The notes under the pieces: model-generated
Seen by the model: the letters and a program-made list of their open reading frames with translations, nothing else
Told to the model about the DNA's origin: nothing
Database searches by the model: none
In this document: one piece after another, positions 21,433 to 35,500 of the stretch
Numbering within the stretch: the first letter of the stretch is position 1
Layout: every line of letters starts with the position of its first letter
NCBI RefSeq assembly: GCF_027744825.2
Contig: NC_071340.1
Location: forward strand, 503,501-567,500
DNA length: 64,000 bases
From: Synchiropus splendidus
Taxonomy: Eukaryota; Chordata; Actinopteri; Syngnathiformes; Callionymidae
Reading direction: 5' to 3'
Translations under genes and position numbers: made by a program

Positions 21433-23876
21433 TTTTCAGGAAAGCTTCAGAACATGAAATTTTAACCTCCCACTATAGCAGAAAGGGTCTTTCTAGTAGT
21501 TGCACATCAAATCTAAACTGTCTGAAGTGTTTTTCCAAAGTTATCAACACTTTTATGTTTGGCGTTCCGAAACCCACCTTATCTCAGGCTGAAAAGCGTT
21601 TTTACGCATTGTGCCATAACTTTTCAGGGAAGCTTCAGAACATGAAATTTTAACCTCCCACTATAGCAGAAAGGGTCTTTCTAGTAGGTGCACATCAAAT
21701 CTAAGCTCTCTGAAGTGTTTTTCGAAAGTTATCAACACTTTTATGTTTGGCGTTCCGAAACCCACCTTATCTCAGGCTGAAAAGCGTTTTTGTGCATTGT
21801 GCCATAACTTTTCAGGAAAGCTTCAGAACATGAAATTTTAACCTCCCACTATAGCAGAAAGGGTCTTTCTAGTAGTTGCACATCAAATCTAAACTGTCTG
21901 AAGTGTTTTTCCAAAGTTATCAACACTTTTATGTTTGGCGTTCCGAAACCCACCTTATCTCAGGCTGAAAAGCGTTTTTGTGCATTGTGCCATAACTTTT
22001 CAGGGAAGCTTCAGAACATGAAATTTTAACCTCCCACTATAGCAGAAAGGGTCTTTCTAGTAGTTGCACATCAAATCTAAGCTGTCTGAAGTGTTTTTCA
22101 AAAGTTATCAACACTTTTATGTTTGGCGTTCCGAAACCCACCTTATCTCAGGCTGAAAAGCGTTTTTGTGCATTGTGCCATAACTTTTCAGGAAAGCTTC
22201 AGAACATGAAATTTTAACCTCCCACTATAGCAGAAAGGGTCTTTCTAGTAGTTGCACATCAAATCTAAACTGTCTGAAGTGTTTTTCCAAAGTTATCAAC
22301 ACTTTTATGTTTGGCGTTCCGAAACCCACCTTATCTCAGGCTGAAAAGCGTTTTTACGCATTGTGCCATAACTTTTCAGGGAAGCTTCAGAACATGAAAT
22401 TTTAACCTCCCACTATAGCAGAAAGGGTCTTTCTAGTAGGTGCACATCAAATCTAAGCTCTCTGAAGTGTTTTTCGAAAGTTATCAACACTTTTATGTTT
22501 GGCGTTCCGAAACCCACCTTATCTCAGGCTGAAAAGCGTTTTTGTGCATTGTGCCATAACTTTTCAGGGAAGCTTCAGAACATGAAATTTTAACTTCCCA
22601 CTATAGCAGAAAGGGTCTTTCTAGTAGTTGCACATCAAATCTAAGCTGTCTGAAGTGTTTTTCAAAAGTTATCAACACTTTTATGTTTGGCGTTCCGAAA
22701 CCCACCTTATCTCAGGCTGAAAAGCGTTTTTGTGCATTGTGCCATAACTTTTCAGGAAAGCTTCAGAACATGAAATTTTAACCTCCCACTATAGCAGAAA
22801 GGGTCTTTCTAGTAGTTGCACATCAAATCTAAGCTCTCTGAAGTGTTTTTCCAAAGTTATCAACACTTTTATGTTTGGCGTTCCGAAACCCACCTTATCT
22901 CAGGCTGAAAAGCGTTTTTACGCATTGTGCCATAACTTTTCAGGGAAGCTTCAGAACATGAAATTTTAACCTCCCACTATAGCAGAAAGGGTCTTTCTAG
23001 TAGGTGCACATCAAATCTAAGCTCTCTGAAGTGTTTTTCGAAAGTTATCAACACTTTTATGTTTGGCGTTCCGAAACCCACCTTATCTCAGGCTGAAAAG
23101 CGTTTTTGTGCATTGTGCCATAACTTTTCAGGAAAGCTTCAGAACATGAAATTTTAACCTCCCACTATAGCAGAAAGTGTCTTTCTAGTAGTTGCACATC
23201 AAATCTAAACTGTCTGAAGTGTTTTTCCAAAGTTATTAACACTTTTATGTTTGGCGTTCCGAAACCCACCTTATCTCAGGCTGAAAAACGTTTTTGTGCA
23301 TTGTGCCATAACTTTTCAGGGAAGCTTCAGAACATGAAATTTTAACCTCCCACTATAGCAGAAAGGGTCTTTCTAGTAGTTGCACATCAAATCTAAACTG
23401 TCTGAAGTGTTTTTCCAAAGTTATCAACACTTTTATGTTTGGCGTTCCGAAACCCACCTTATCTCAGGCTGAAAAGCGTTTTTACGCATTGTGCCATAAC
23501 TTTTCAGGGAAGCTTCAGAACATGAAATTTTAACCTCCCACTATAGCAGAAAGGGTCTTTCTAGTAGGTGCACATCAAATCTAAGCTCTCTGAAGTGTTT
23601 TTCGAAAGTTATCAACACTTTTATGTTTGGCGTTCCGAAACCCACCTTATCTCAGGCTGAAAAGCGTTTTTGTGCATTGTGCCATAACTTTTCAGGGAAG
23701 CTTCAGAACATGAAATTTTAACCTCCCACTATAGCAGAAAGGGTCTTTCTAGTAGTTGCACATCAAATCTAAACTGTCTGAAGTGTTTTTCCAAAGTTAT
23801 CAACACTTTTATGTTTGGCGTTCCGAAACCCACCTTATCTCAGGCTGAAAAGCGTTTTTGTGCATTGTGCCATAAC
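21433..23876. repeat. B+ to E module, copy with fused F/G unit
   Basis: The class order is B+, C, B, A, B+, C, At, F+, C, D, E+, C, E. It matches 33841..36472 except that the F-G pair is replaced by one chimeric F+ monomer (22749..22936), making this copy one monomer shorter. Confidence 0.86.
22749..22936. repeat. Chimeric monomer F+ (F front, G back)
   Basis: The unit has F-type bases through p104 (A at p9, GCTCTCTG, C at p104) but ends AC at p172-173 like G. Neighbours on both sides match the copies with separate F and G units. An equal-register crossover between F and G, between about 22853 and 22919, deletes exactly one monomer and keeps the 188-bp phase. Confidence 0.82.
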
Positions 23877-25192
23877 TTTTCAGGGAAGCTTCAGAACATA
23901 AAATTTTAACCTCCCACTATAGCAGAAAGGGTCTTTCTAGTAGTTGCACATCAAATCTAAGCTGTCTGAAGTGTTTTTCAAAAGTTATCAACACTTTTAT
24001 GTTTGGCGTTCCGAAACCCACCTTATCTCAGGCTGAAAAGCGTTTTTACGCATTGTGCCATAACTTTTCAGGGAAGCTTCAGAACATGAAATTTTAACCT
24101 CCCACTATAGCAGAAAGGGTCTTTCTAGTAGGTGCACATCAAATCTAAGCTCTCTGAAGTGTTTTTCGAAAGTTATCAACACTTTTATGTTTGGCGTTCC
24201 GAAACCCACCTTATCTCAGGCTGAAAAGCGTTTTTGTGCATTGTGCCATAACTTTTCAGGAAAGCTTCAGAACATGAAATTTTAACCTCCCACTATAGCA
24301 GAAAGGGTCTTTCTAGTAGTTGCACATCAAATCTAAACTGTCTGAAGTGTTTTTCCAAAGTTATCAACACTTTTATGTTTGGCGTTCCGAAACCCACCTT
24401 ATCTCAGGCTGAAAAGCGTTTTTGTGCATTGTGCCAAAACTTTTCAGGGAAGCTTCAGAACATGAAATTTTAACCTCCCACTATAGCAGAAAGGGTCTTT
24501 CTAGTAGTTGCACATCAAATCTAAGCTGTCTGAAGTGTTTTTCAAAAGTTATCAACACTTTTATGTTTGGCGTTCCGAAACCCACCTTATCTCAGGCTGA
24601 AAAGCGTTTTTAAGCATTGTGCCATAACTTTTCAGGGAAGCTTCAGAACATGAAATTTTAACCTCCCACTATAGCAGAAAGGGTCTTTCTAGTAGTTGCA
24701 CATCAAATCTAAACTGTCTGAAGTGTTTTTCCAAAGTTATCAACACTTTTATGTTTGGCGTTCCGGAACCCACCTTATCTCAGGCTGAAAAGCGTTTTTG
24801 TGCATTGTGCCATAACTTTTCAGGGAAGCTTCAGAACATGAAATTTTAACCTCCCACTATAGCAGAAAGGGTCTTTCTAGTAGTTGCACATCAAATCTAA
24901 ACTGTCTGAAGTGTTTTTCCAAAGTTATCAACACTTTTATGTTTGGCGTTCCGAAACCCACCTTATCTCAGGCTGAAAAGCGTTTTTACGCATTGTGCCA
25001 TAACTTTTCAGGGAAGCTTCAGAACATGAAATTTTAACCTCCCACTATAGCAGAAAGGGTCTTTCTAGTAGGTGCACATCAAATCTAAGCTCACTGAAGT
25101 GTTTTTCGAAAGTTATCAACACTTTTATGTTTGGCGTTCCGAAACCCACCTTATCTCAGGCTGAAAAGCGTTTTTGTGCATTGTGCCATAAC
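23877..25192. repeat. Marker block A+ to Ca, copy 1 (lacks the p42 G unit)
   Basis: The order is A+ (p24 A), C, B, A (p173 A), E (p138 G), E+, Ca. The copies at 36473..37976 and 56965..58468 have an additional C (p42 G) between A and E. The B unit here has CCAAAAC in place of CCATAAC at its 3' end (24428). The E unit's p138 G makes a 10-bp palindrome, GTTCCGGAAC (24760..24769). Confidence 0.85.
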
Positions 25193-26508
25193 TTTTCAGG
25201 GAAGCTTCAGAACATGAAATTTTAACCTCCCACTATAGCAGAAAGGGTCTTTCTAGTAGTTGCACATCAAATCTAAGCTGTCTGAAGTGTTTTTCAAAAG
25301 TTATCAACACTTTTATGTTTGGCGTTCCGAAACCCACCTTATCTCAGGCTGAAAAGCGTTTTTGTGCATTGTGCCATAACTTTTCAGGAAAGCTTCAGAA
25401 CATGAAATTTTAACCTCCCACTATAGCAGAAAGGGTCTTTCTAGTAGTTGCACATCAAATCTAAACTGTCTGAAGTGTTTTTCCAAAGTTATCAACACTT
25501 TTATGTTTGGCGTTCCGAAACCCACCTTATCTCAGGCTGAAAAGCGTTTTTGTGCATTGTGCCATAACTTTTCAGGGAAGCTTCAGAACATGAAATTTTA
25601 ACCTCCCACTATAGCAGAAAGGGTCTTTCTAGTAGTTGCACATCAAATCTAAGCTGTCTGAAGTGTTTTTCAAAAGTTATCAACACTTTTATGTTTGGCG
25701 TTCCGAAACCCACCTTATCTCAGGCTGAAAAGCGTTTTTGTGCATTGTGCCATAACTTTTCAGGAAAGCTTCAGAACATGAAATTTTAACCTCCCACTAT
25801 AGCAGAAAGGGTCTTTCTAGTAGTTGCACATCAAATCTAAACTGTCTGAAGTGTTTTTCCAAAGTTATCAACACTTTTATGTTTGGCGTTCCGAAACCCA
25901 CCTTATCTCAGGCTGAAAAGCGTTTTTACGCATTGTGCCATAACTTTTCAGGGAAGCTTCAGAACATGAAATTTTAACCTCCCACTATAGCAGAAAGGGT
26001 CTTTCTAGTAGGTGCACATCAAATCTAAGCTCTCTGAAGTGTTTTTCGAAAGTTATCAACACTTTTATGTTTGGCGTTCCGAAACCCACCTTATCTCAGG
26101 CTGAAAAGCGTTTTTGTGCATTGTGCCATAACTTTTCAGGAAAGCTTCAGAACATGAAATTTTAACCTCCCACTATAGCAGAAAGTGTCTTTCTAGTAGT
26201 TGCACATCAAATCTAAACTGTCTGAAGTGTTTTTCCAAAGTTATTAACACTTTTATGTTTGGCGTTCCGAAACCCACCTTATCTCAGGCTGAAAAGCGTT
26301 TTTACGCATTGTGCCATAACTTTTCAGGGAAGCTTCAGAACATGAAATTTTAACCTCCCACTATAGCAGAAAGGGTCTTTCTAGTAGGTGCACATCAAAT
26401 CTAAGCTCACTGAAGTGTTTTTCGAAAGTTATCAACACTTTTATGTTTGGCGTTCCGAAACCCACCTTATCTCAGGCTGAAAAGCGTTTTTGTGCATTGT
26501 GCCATAAC
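25193..26508. repeat. Seven-monomer stretch leading into the large duplications
   Basis: The order is A, B, A, B+, C, D+, Ca. D+ has D marks p54 T and p113 T but G at p164 and AC at p172-173, as if a D front were joined to an E+ back. Related copies beginning at 37977 and 58469 read A, B+, C, D+, Ca, two monomers fewer. Confidence 0.8.
26133..26320. repeat. Chimeric monomer D+ (D front, E+ back), first of eight
   Basis: The unit carries D marks at p9, p54 and p113, then E+ marks at p164 (G) and p172-173 (AC), and is followed directly by a C-type unit. Elsewhere the order is D, E+, C. A crossover between p114 and p163 (26246..26295) would fuse D to E+ and drop one monomer. The fused unit recurs at 28013, 38541, 40233, 42113, 46437, 59033 and 60913, so it spread with the larger duplications. 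Confidence 0.8.
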
Positions 26509-29500
26509 TTTTCAGGGAAGCTTCAGAACATGAAATTTTAACCTCCCACTATAGCAGAAAGGGTCTTTCTAGTAGTTGCACATCAAATCTAAGCTGTCTG
26601 AAGTGTTTTTCAAAAGTTATCAACACTTTTATGTTTGGCGTTCCGAAACCCACCTTATCTCAGGCTGAAAAGCGTTTTTGTGCATTGTGCCATAACTTTT
26701 CAGGAAAGCTTCAGAACATGAAATTTTAACCTCCCACTATAGCAGAAAGGGTCTTTCTAGTAGTTGCACATCAAATCTAAACTGTCTGAAGTGTTTTTCC
26801 AAAGTTATCAACACTTTTATGTTTGGCGTTCCGAAACCCACCTTATCTCAGGCTGAAAAGCGTTTTTGTGCATTGTGCCATAACTTTTCAGGGAAGCTTC
26901 AGAACATGAAATTTTAACCTCCCACTATAGCAGAAAGGGTCTTTCTAGTAGGTGCACATCAAATCTAAGCTCACTGAAGTGTTTTTCGAAAGTTATCAAC
27001 ACTTTTATGTTTGGCGTTCCGAAACCCACCTTATCTCAGGCTGAAAAGCGTTTTTGTGCATTGTGCCATAACTTTTCAGGGAAGCTTCAGAACATGAAAT
27101 TTTAACCTCCCACTATAGCAGAAAGGGTCTTTCTAGTAGTTGCACATCAAATCTAAGCTGTCTGAAGTGTTTTTCAAAAGTTATCAACACTTTTATGTTT
27201 GGCGTTCCGAAACCCACCTTATCTCAGGCTGAAAAGCGTTTTTGTGCATTGTGCCATAACTTTTCAGGAAAGCTTCAGAACATGAAATTTTAACCTCCCA
27301 CTATAGCAGAAAGGGTCTTTCTAGTAGTTGCACATCAAATCTAAACTGTCTGAAGTGTTTTTCCAAAGTTATCAACACTTTTATGTTTGGCGTTCCGAAA
27401 CCCACCTTATCTCAGGCTGAAAAGCGTTTTTGTGCATTGTGCCATAACTTTTCAGGGAAGCTTCAGAACATGAAATTTTAACCTCCCACTATAGCAGAAA
27501 GGGTCTTTCTAGTAGTTGCACATCAAATCTAAGCTGTCTGAAGTGTTTTTCAAAAGTTATCAACACTTTTATGTTTGGCGTTCCGAAACCCACCTTATCT
27601 CAGGCTGAAAAGCGTTTTTGTGCATTGTGCCATAACTTTTCAGGAAAGCTTCAGAACATGAAATTTTAACCTCCCACTATAGCAGAAAGGGTCTTTCTAG
27701 TAGTTGCACATCAAATCTAAACTGTCTGAAGTGTTTTTCCAAAGTTATCAACACTTTTATGTTTGGCGTTCCGAAACCCACCTTATCTCAGGCTGAAAAG
27801 CGTTTTTACGCATTGTGCCATAACTTTTCAGGGAAGCTTCAGAACATGAAATTTTAACCTCCCACTATAGCAGAAAGGGTCTTTCTAGTAGGTGCACATC
27901 AAATCTAAGCTCTCTGAAGTGTTTTTCGAAAGTTATCAACACTTTTATGTTTGGCGTTCCGAAACCCACCTTATCTCAGGCTGAAAAGCGTTTTTGTGCA
28001 TTGTGCCATAACTTTTCAGGAAAGCTTCAGAACATGAAATTTTAACCTCCCACTATAGCAGAAAGTGTCTTTCTAGTAGTTGCACATCAAATCTAAACTG
28101 TCTGAAGTGTTTTTCCAAAGTTATTAACACTTTTATGTTTGGCGTTCCGAAACCCACCTTATCTCAGGCTGAAAAGCGTTTTTACGCATTGTGCCATAAC
28201 TTTTCAGGGAAGCTTCAGAACATGAAATTTTAACCTCCCACTATAGCAGAAAGGGTCTTTCTAGTAGGTGCACATCAAATCTAAGCTCTCTGAAGTGTTT
28301 TTCGAAAGTTATCAACACTTTTATGTTTGGCGTTCCGAAACCCACCTTATCTCAGGCTGAAAAGCGTTTTTGTGCATTGTGCCATAACTTTTCAGGGAAG
28401 CTTCAGAACATGAAATTTTAACTTCCCACTATAGCAGAAAGGGTCTTTCTAGTAGTTGCACATCAAATCTAAGCTGTCTGAAGTGTTTTTCAAAAGTTAT
28501 CAACACTTTTATGTTTGGCGTTCCGAAACCCACCTTATCTCAGGCTGAAAAGCGTTTTTGTGCATTGTGCCATAACTTTTCAGGAAAGCTTCAGAACATG
28601 AAATTTTAACCTCCCACTATAGCAGAAAGGGTCTTTCTAGTAGTTGCACATCAAATCTAAGCTCTCTGAAGTGTTTTTCCAAAGTTATCAACACTTTTAT
28701 GTTTGGCGTTCCGAAACCCACCTTATCTCAGGCTGAAAAGCGTTTTTGTGCATTGTGCCATAACTTTTCAGGAAAGCTTCAGAACATGAAATTTTAACCT
28801 CCCACTATAGCAGAAAGGGTCTTTCTAGTAGTTGCACATCAAATCTAAGCTGTCTGAAGTGTTTTTCAAAAGTTATCAACACTTTTATGTTTGGCGTTCC
28901 GAAACCCACCTTATCTCAGGCTGAAAAGCGTTTTTGTGCATTGTGCCATAACTTTTCAGGAAAGCTTCAGAACATGAAATTTTAACCTCCCACTATAGCA
29001 GAAAGGGTCTTTCTAGTAGTTGCACATCAAATCTAAACTGTCTGAAGTGTTTTTCCAAAGTTATCAACACTTTTATGTTTGGCGTTCCGAAACCCACCTT
29101 ATCTCAGGCTGAAAAGCGTTTTTACGCATTGTGCCATAACTTTTCAGGGAAGCTTCAGAACATGAAATTTTAACCTCCCACTATAGCAGAAAGGGTCTTT
29201 CTAGTAGGTGCACATCAAATCTAAGCTCTCTGAAGTGTTTTTCGAAAGTTATCAACACTTTTATGTTTGGCGTTCCGAAACCCACCTTATCTCAGGCTGA
29301 AAAGCGTTTTTGTGCATTGTGCCATAACTTTTCAGGAAAGCTTCAGAACATGAAATTTTAACCTCCCACTATAGCAGAAAGGGTCTTTCTAGTAGTTGCA
29401 CATCAAATCTAAACTGTCTGAAGTGTTTTTCCAAAGTTATCAACACTTTTATGTTTGGCGTTCCGAAACCCACCTTATCTCAGGCTGAAAAGCGTTTTTG

Positions 29501-32500
29501 TGCATTGTGCCATAACTTTTCAGGGAAGCTTCAGAACATGAAATTTTAACCTCCCACTATAGCAGAAAGGGTCTTTCTAGTAGGTGCACATCAAATCTAA
29601 GCTGTCTGAAGTGTTTTTCAAAAGTTATCAACACTTTTATGTTTGGCGTTCCGAAACCCACCTTATCTCAGGCTGAAAAGCGTTTTTGTGCATTGTGCCA
29701 TAACTTTTCAGGAAAGCTTCAGAACATGAAATTTTAACCTCCCACTATAGCAGAAAGGGTCTTTCTAGTAGTTGCACATCAAATCTAAACTGTCTGAAGT
29801 GTTTTTCCAAAGTTATCAACACTTTTATGTTTGGCGTTCCGAAACCCACCTTATCTCAGGCTGAAAAGCGTTTTTACGCATTGTGCCATAACTTTTCAGG
29901 GAAGCTTCAGAACATGAAATTTTAACCTCCCACTATAGCAGAAAGGGTCTTTCTAGTAGGTGCACATCAAATCTAAGCTCTCTGAAGTGTTTTTCCAAAG
30001 TTATCAACACTTTTATGTTTGGCGTTCCGAAACCCACCTTATCTCAGGCTGAAAAGCGTTTTTGTGCATTGTGCCATAACTTTTCAGGAAAGCTTCAGAA
30101 CATGAAATTTTAACCTCCCACTATAGCAGAAAGGGTCTTTCTAGTAGTTGCACATCAAATCTAAACTGTCTGAAGTGTTTTTCCAAAGTTATCAACACTT
30201 TTATGTTTGGCGTTCCGAAACCCACCTTATCTCAGGCTGAAAAGCGTTTTTGTGCATTGTGCCATAACTTTTCAGGGAAGCTTCAGAACATGAAATTTTA
30301 ACCTCCCACTATAGCAGAAAGGGTCTTTCTAGTAGTTGCACATCAAATCTAAGCTGTCTGAAGTGTTTTTCAAAAGTTATCAACACTTTTATGTTTGGCG
30401 TTCCGAAACCCACCTTATCTCAGGCTGAAAAGCGTTTTTGTGCATTGTGCCATAACTTTTCAGGAAAGCTTCAGAACATGAAATTTTAACCTCCCACTAT
30501 AGCAGAAAGGGTCTTTCTAGTAGTTGCACATCAAATCTAAACTGTCTGAAGTGTTTTTCCAAAGTTATCAACACTTTTATGTTTGGCGTTCCGAAACCCA
30601 CCTTATCTCAGGCTGAAAAGCGTTTTTACGCATTGTGCCATAACTTTTCAGGGAAGCTTCAGAACATGAAATTTTAAGCTCCCACTATAGCAGAAAGGGT
30701 CTTTCTAGTAGGTGCACATCAAATCTAAGCTCTCTGAAGTGTTTTTCGAAAGTTATCAACACTTTTATGTTTGGCGTTCCGAAACCCACCTTATCTCAGG
30801 CTGAAAAGCGTTTTTGTGCATTGTGCCATAACTTTTCAGGGAAGCTTCAGAACATGAAATTTTAACCTCCCACTATAGCAGAAAGGGTCTTTCTAGTAGT
30901 TGCACATCAAATCTAAACTGTCTGAAGTGTTTTTCCAAAGTTATCAACACTTTTATGTTTGGCGTTCCGAAACCCACCTTATCTCAGGCTGAAAAGCGTT
31001 TTTGTGCATTGTGCCATAACTTTTCAGGGAAGCTTCAGAACATGAAATTTTAACCTCCCACTATAGCAGAAAGGGTCTTTCTAGTAGTTGCACATCAAAT
31101 CTCAACTGTCTGAAGTGTTTTTCCAAAGTTATCAACACTTTTATGTTTGGCGTTCCGAAACCCACCTTATCTCAGGCTGAAAAGCGTTTTTGTGCATTGT
31201 GCCATAACTTTTCAGGGAAGCTTCAGAACATGAAATTTTAACCTCCCACTATAGCAGAAAGGGTCTTTCTAGTAGTTGCACATCAAATCTAAGCTGTCTG
31301 AAGTGTTTTTCAAAAGTTATCAACACTTTTATGTTTGGCGTTCCGAAACCCACCTTATCTCAGGCTGAAAAGCGTTTTTACGCATTGTGCCATAACTTTT
31401 CAGGGAAGCTTCAGAACATGAAATTTTAACCTCCCACTATAGCAGAAAGGGTCTTTCTAGTAGGTGCACATCAAATCTAAGCTCTCTGAAGTGTTTTTCG
31501 AAAGTTATCAACACTTTTATGTTTGGCGTTCCGAAACCCACCTTATCTCAGGCTGAAAAGCATTTTTGTGCATTGTGCCATAACTTTTCAGGGAAGCTTC
31601 AGAACATGAAATTTTAACCTCCCACTATAGCAGAAAGGGTCTTTCTAGTAGTTGCACATCAAATCTAAACTGTCTGAAGTGTTTTTCCAAAGTTATCAAC
31701 ACTTTTATGTTTGGCGTTCCGAAACCCACCTTATCTCAGGCTGAAAAGCGTTTTTGTGCATTGTGCCATAACTTTTCAGGGAAGCTTCAGAACATGAAAT
31801 TTTAACCTCCCACTATAGCAGAAAGGGTCTTTCTAGTAGTTGCACATCAAATCTAAGCTGTCTGAAGTGTTTTTCAAAAGTTATCAACACTTTTATGTTT
31901 GGCGTTCCGAAACCCACCTTATCTCAGGCTGAAAAGCGTTTTTGTGCATTGTGCCATAACTTTTCAGGAAAGCTTCAGAACATGAAATTTTAACCTCCCA
32001 CTATAGCAGAAAGGGTCTTTCTAGTAGTTGCACATCAAATCTAAACTGTCTGAAGTGTTTTTCCAAAGTTATCAACACTTTTATGTTTGGCGTTCCGAAA
32101 CCCACCTTATCTCAGGCTGAAAAGCGTTTTTGTGCATTGTGCCATAACTTTTCAGGGAAGCTTCAGAACATGAAATTTTAACCTCCCACTATAGCAGAAA
32201 GGGTCTTTCTAGTAGTTGCACATCAAATCTAAGCTGTCTGAAGTGTTTTTCAAAAGTTATCAACACTTTTATGTTTGGCGTTCCGAAACCCACCTTATCT
32301 CAGGCTGAAAAGCGTTTTTGTGCATTGTGCCATAACTTTTCAGGAAAGCTTCAGAACATGAAATTTTAACCTCCCACTATAGCAGAAAGGGTCTTTCTAG
32401 TAGTTGCACATCAAATCTAAACTGTCTGAAGTGTTTTTCCAAAGTTATCAACACTTTTATGTTTGGCGTTCCGAAACCCACCTTATCTCAGGCTGAAAAG

Positions 32501-35500
32501 CGTTTTTGTGCATTGTGCCATAACTTTTCAGGAAAGCTTCAGAACATGAAATTTTAACCTCCCACTATAGCAGAAAGTGTCTTTCTAGTAGTTGCACATC
32601 AAATCTAAACTGTCTGAAGTGTTTTTCCAAAGTTATTAACACTTTTATGTTTGGCGTTCCGAAACCCACCTTATCTCAGGCTGAAAAACGTTTTTGTGCA
32701 TTGTGCCATAACTTTTCAGGGAAGCTTCAGAACATGAAATTTTAACCTCCCACTATAGCAGAAAGGGTCTTTCTAGTAGTTGCACATCAAATCTAAACTG
32801 TCTGAAGTGTTTTTCCAAAGTTATCAACACTTTTATGTTTGGCGTTCCGAAACCCACCTTATCTCAGGCTGAAAAGCGTTTTTACGCATTGTGCCATAAC
32901 TTTTCAGGGAAGCTTCAGAACATGAAATTTTAACCTCCCACGATAGCAGAAAGGGTCTTTCTAGTAGGTGCACATCAAATCTAAGCTCTCTGAAGTGTTT
33001 TTCGAAAGTTATCAACACTTTTATGTTTGGCGTTCCGAAACCCACCTTATCTCAGACTGAAAAGCGTTTTTGTGCATTGTGCCATAACTTTTCAGGGAAG
33101 CTTCAGAACATGAAATTTTAACCTCCCACTATAGCAGAAAGGGTCTTTCTAGTAGTTGCACATCAAATCTAAGCTGTCTGAAGTGTTTTTCAAAAGTTAT
33201 CAACACTTTTATGTTTGGCGTTCCGAAACCCACCTTATCTCAGGCTGAAAAGCGTTTTTACGCATTGTGCCATAACTTTTCAGGGAAGCTTCAGAACATG
33301 AAATTTTAACCTCCCACTATAGCAGAAAGGGTCTTTCTAGTAGTTGCACATCAAATCTAAGCTGTCTGAAGTGTTTTTCAAAAGTTATCAACACTTTTAT
33401 GTTTGGCGTTCCGAAACCCACCTTATCTCAGGCTGAAAAGCGTTTTTGTGCATTGTGCCATAACTTTTCAGGAAAGCTTCAGAACATGAAATTTTAACCT
33501 CCCACTATAGCAGAAAGGGTCTTTCTAGTAGTTGCACATCAAATCTAAACTGTCTGAAGTGTTTTTCCAAAGTTATCAACACTTTTATGTTTGGCGTTCC
33601 GAAACCCACCTTATCTCAGGCTGAAAAGCGTTTTTGTGCATTGTGCCATAACTTTTCAGGAAAGCTTCAGAACATGAAATTTTAACCTCCCACTATAGCA
33701 GAAAGGGTCTTTCTAGTAGTTGCACATCAAATCTAAGCTGTCTGAAGTGTTTTTCAAAAGTTATCAACACTTTTATGTTTGGCGTTCCGAAACCCACCTT
33801 ATCTCAGGCTGAAAAGCGTTTTTGTGCATTGTGCCATAACTTTTCAGGAAAGCTTCAGAACATGAAATTTTAACCTCCCACTATAGCAGAAAGGGTCTTT
33901 CTAGTAGTTGCACATCAAATCTAAACTGTCTGAAGTGTTTTTCCAAAGTTATCAACACTTTTATGTTTGGCGTTCCGAAACCCACCTTATCTCAGGCTGA
34001 AAAGCGTTTTTACGCATTGTGCCATAACTTTTCAGGGAAGCTTCAGAACATGAAATTTTAACCTCCCACTATAGCAGAAAGGGTCTTTCTAGTAGGTGCA
34101 CATCAAATCTAAGCTCTCTGAAGTGTTTTTCCAAAGTTATCAACACTTTTATGTTTGGCGTTCCGAAACCCACCTTATCTCAGGCTGAAAAGCGTTTTTG
34201 TGCATTGTGCCATAACTTTTCAGGAAAGCTTCAGAACATGAAATTTTAACCTCCCACTATAGCAGAAAGGGTCTTTCTAGTAGTTGCACATCAAATCTAA
34301 ACTGTCTGAAGTGTTTTTCCAAAGTTATCAACACTTTTATGTTTGGCGTTCCGAAACCCACCTTATCTCAGGCTGAAAAGCGTTTTTGTGCATTGTGCCA
34401 TAACTTTTCAGGGAAGCTTCAGAACATGAAATTTTAACCTCCCACTATAGCAGAAAGGGTCTTTCTAGTAGTTGCACATCAAATCTAAGCTGTCTGAAGT
34501 GTTTTTCAAAAGTTATCAACACTTTTATGTTTGGCGTTCCGAAACCCACCTTATCTCAGGCTGAAAAGCGTTTTTGTGCATTGTGCCATAACTTTTCAGG
34601 AAAGCTTCAGAACATGAAATTTTAACCTCCCACTATAGCAGAAAGGGTCTTTCTAGTAGTTGCACATCAAATCTAAACTGTCTGAAGTGTTTTTCCAAAG
34701 TTATCAACACTTTTATGTTTGGCGTTCCGAAACCCACCTTATCTCAGGCTGAAAAGCGTTTTTACGCATTGTGCCATAACTTTTCAGGGAAGCTTCAGAA
34801 CATGAAATTTTAACCTCCCACTATAGCAGAAAGGGTCTTTCTAGTAGGTGCACATCAAATCTAAGCTCTCTGAAGTGTTTTTCGAAAGTTATCAACACTT
34901 TTATGTTTGGCGTTCCGAAACCCACCTTATCTCAGGCTGAAAAGCGTTTTTGTGCATTGTGCCATAACTTTTCAGGGAAGCTTCAGAACATGAAATTTTA
35001 ACTTCCCACTATAGCAGAAAGGGTCTTTCTAGTAGTTGCACATCAAATCTAAGCTGTCTGAAGTGTTTTTCAAAAGTTATCAACACTTTTATGTTTGGCG
35101 TTCCGAAACCCACCTTATCTCAGGCTGAAAAGCGTTTTTGTGCATTGTGCCATAACTTTTCAGGAAAGCTTCAGAACATGAAATTTTAACCTCCCACTAT
35201 AGCAGAAAGGGTCTTTCTAGTAGTTGCACATCAAATCTAAGCTCTCTGAAGTGTTTTTCCAAAGTTATCAACACTTTTATGTTTGGCGTTCCGAAACCCA
35301 CCTTATCTCAGGCTGAAAAGCGTTTTTGTGCATTGTGCCATAACTTTTCAGGAAAGCTTCAGAACATGAAATTTTAACCTCCCACTATAGCAGAAAGGGT
35401 CTTTCTAGTAGTTGCACATCAAATCTAAACTGTCTGAAGTGTTTTTCAAAAGTTATCAACACTTTTATGTTTGGCGTTCCGAAACCCACCTTATCTCAGG

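Noticed and set aside
24422..24613. Plus-strand open frame of 63 codons
   Set aside because: It starts at TTG, stays open because a single T to A change (24428 region) removes the usual TAA in CCATAAC, and ends at a TAA made by the p173 A variant. It is a chance effect of two monomer variants.
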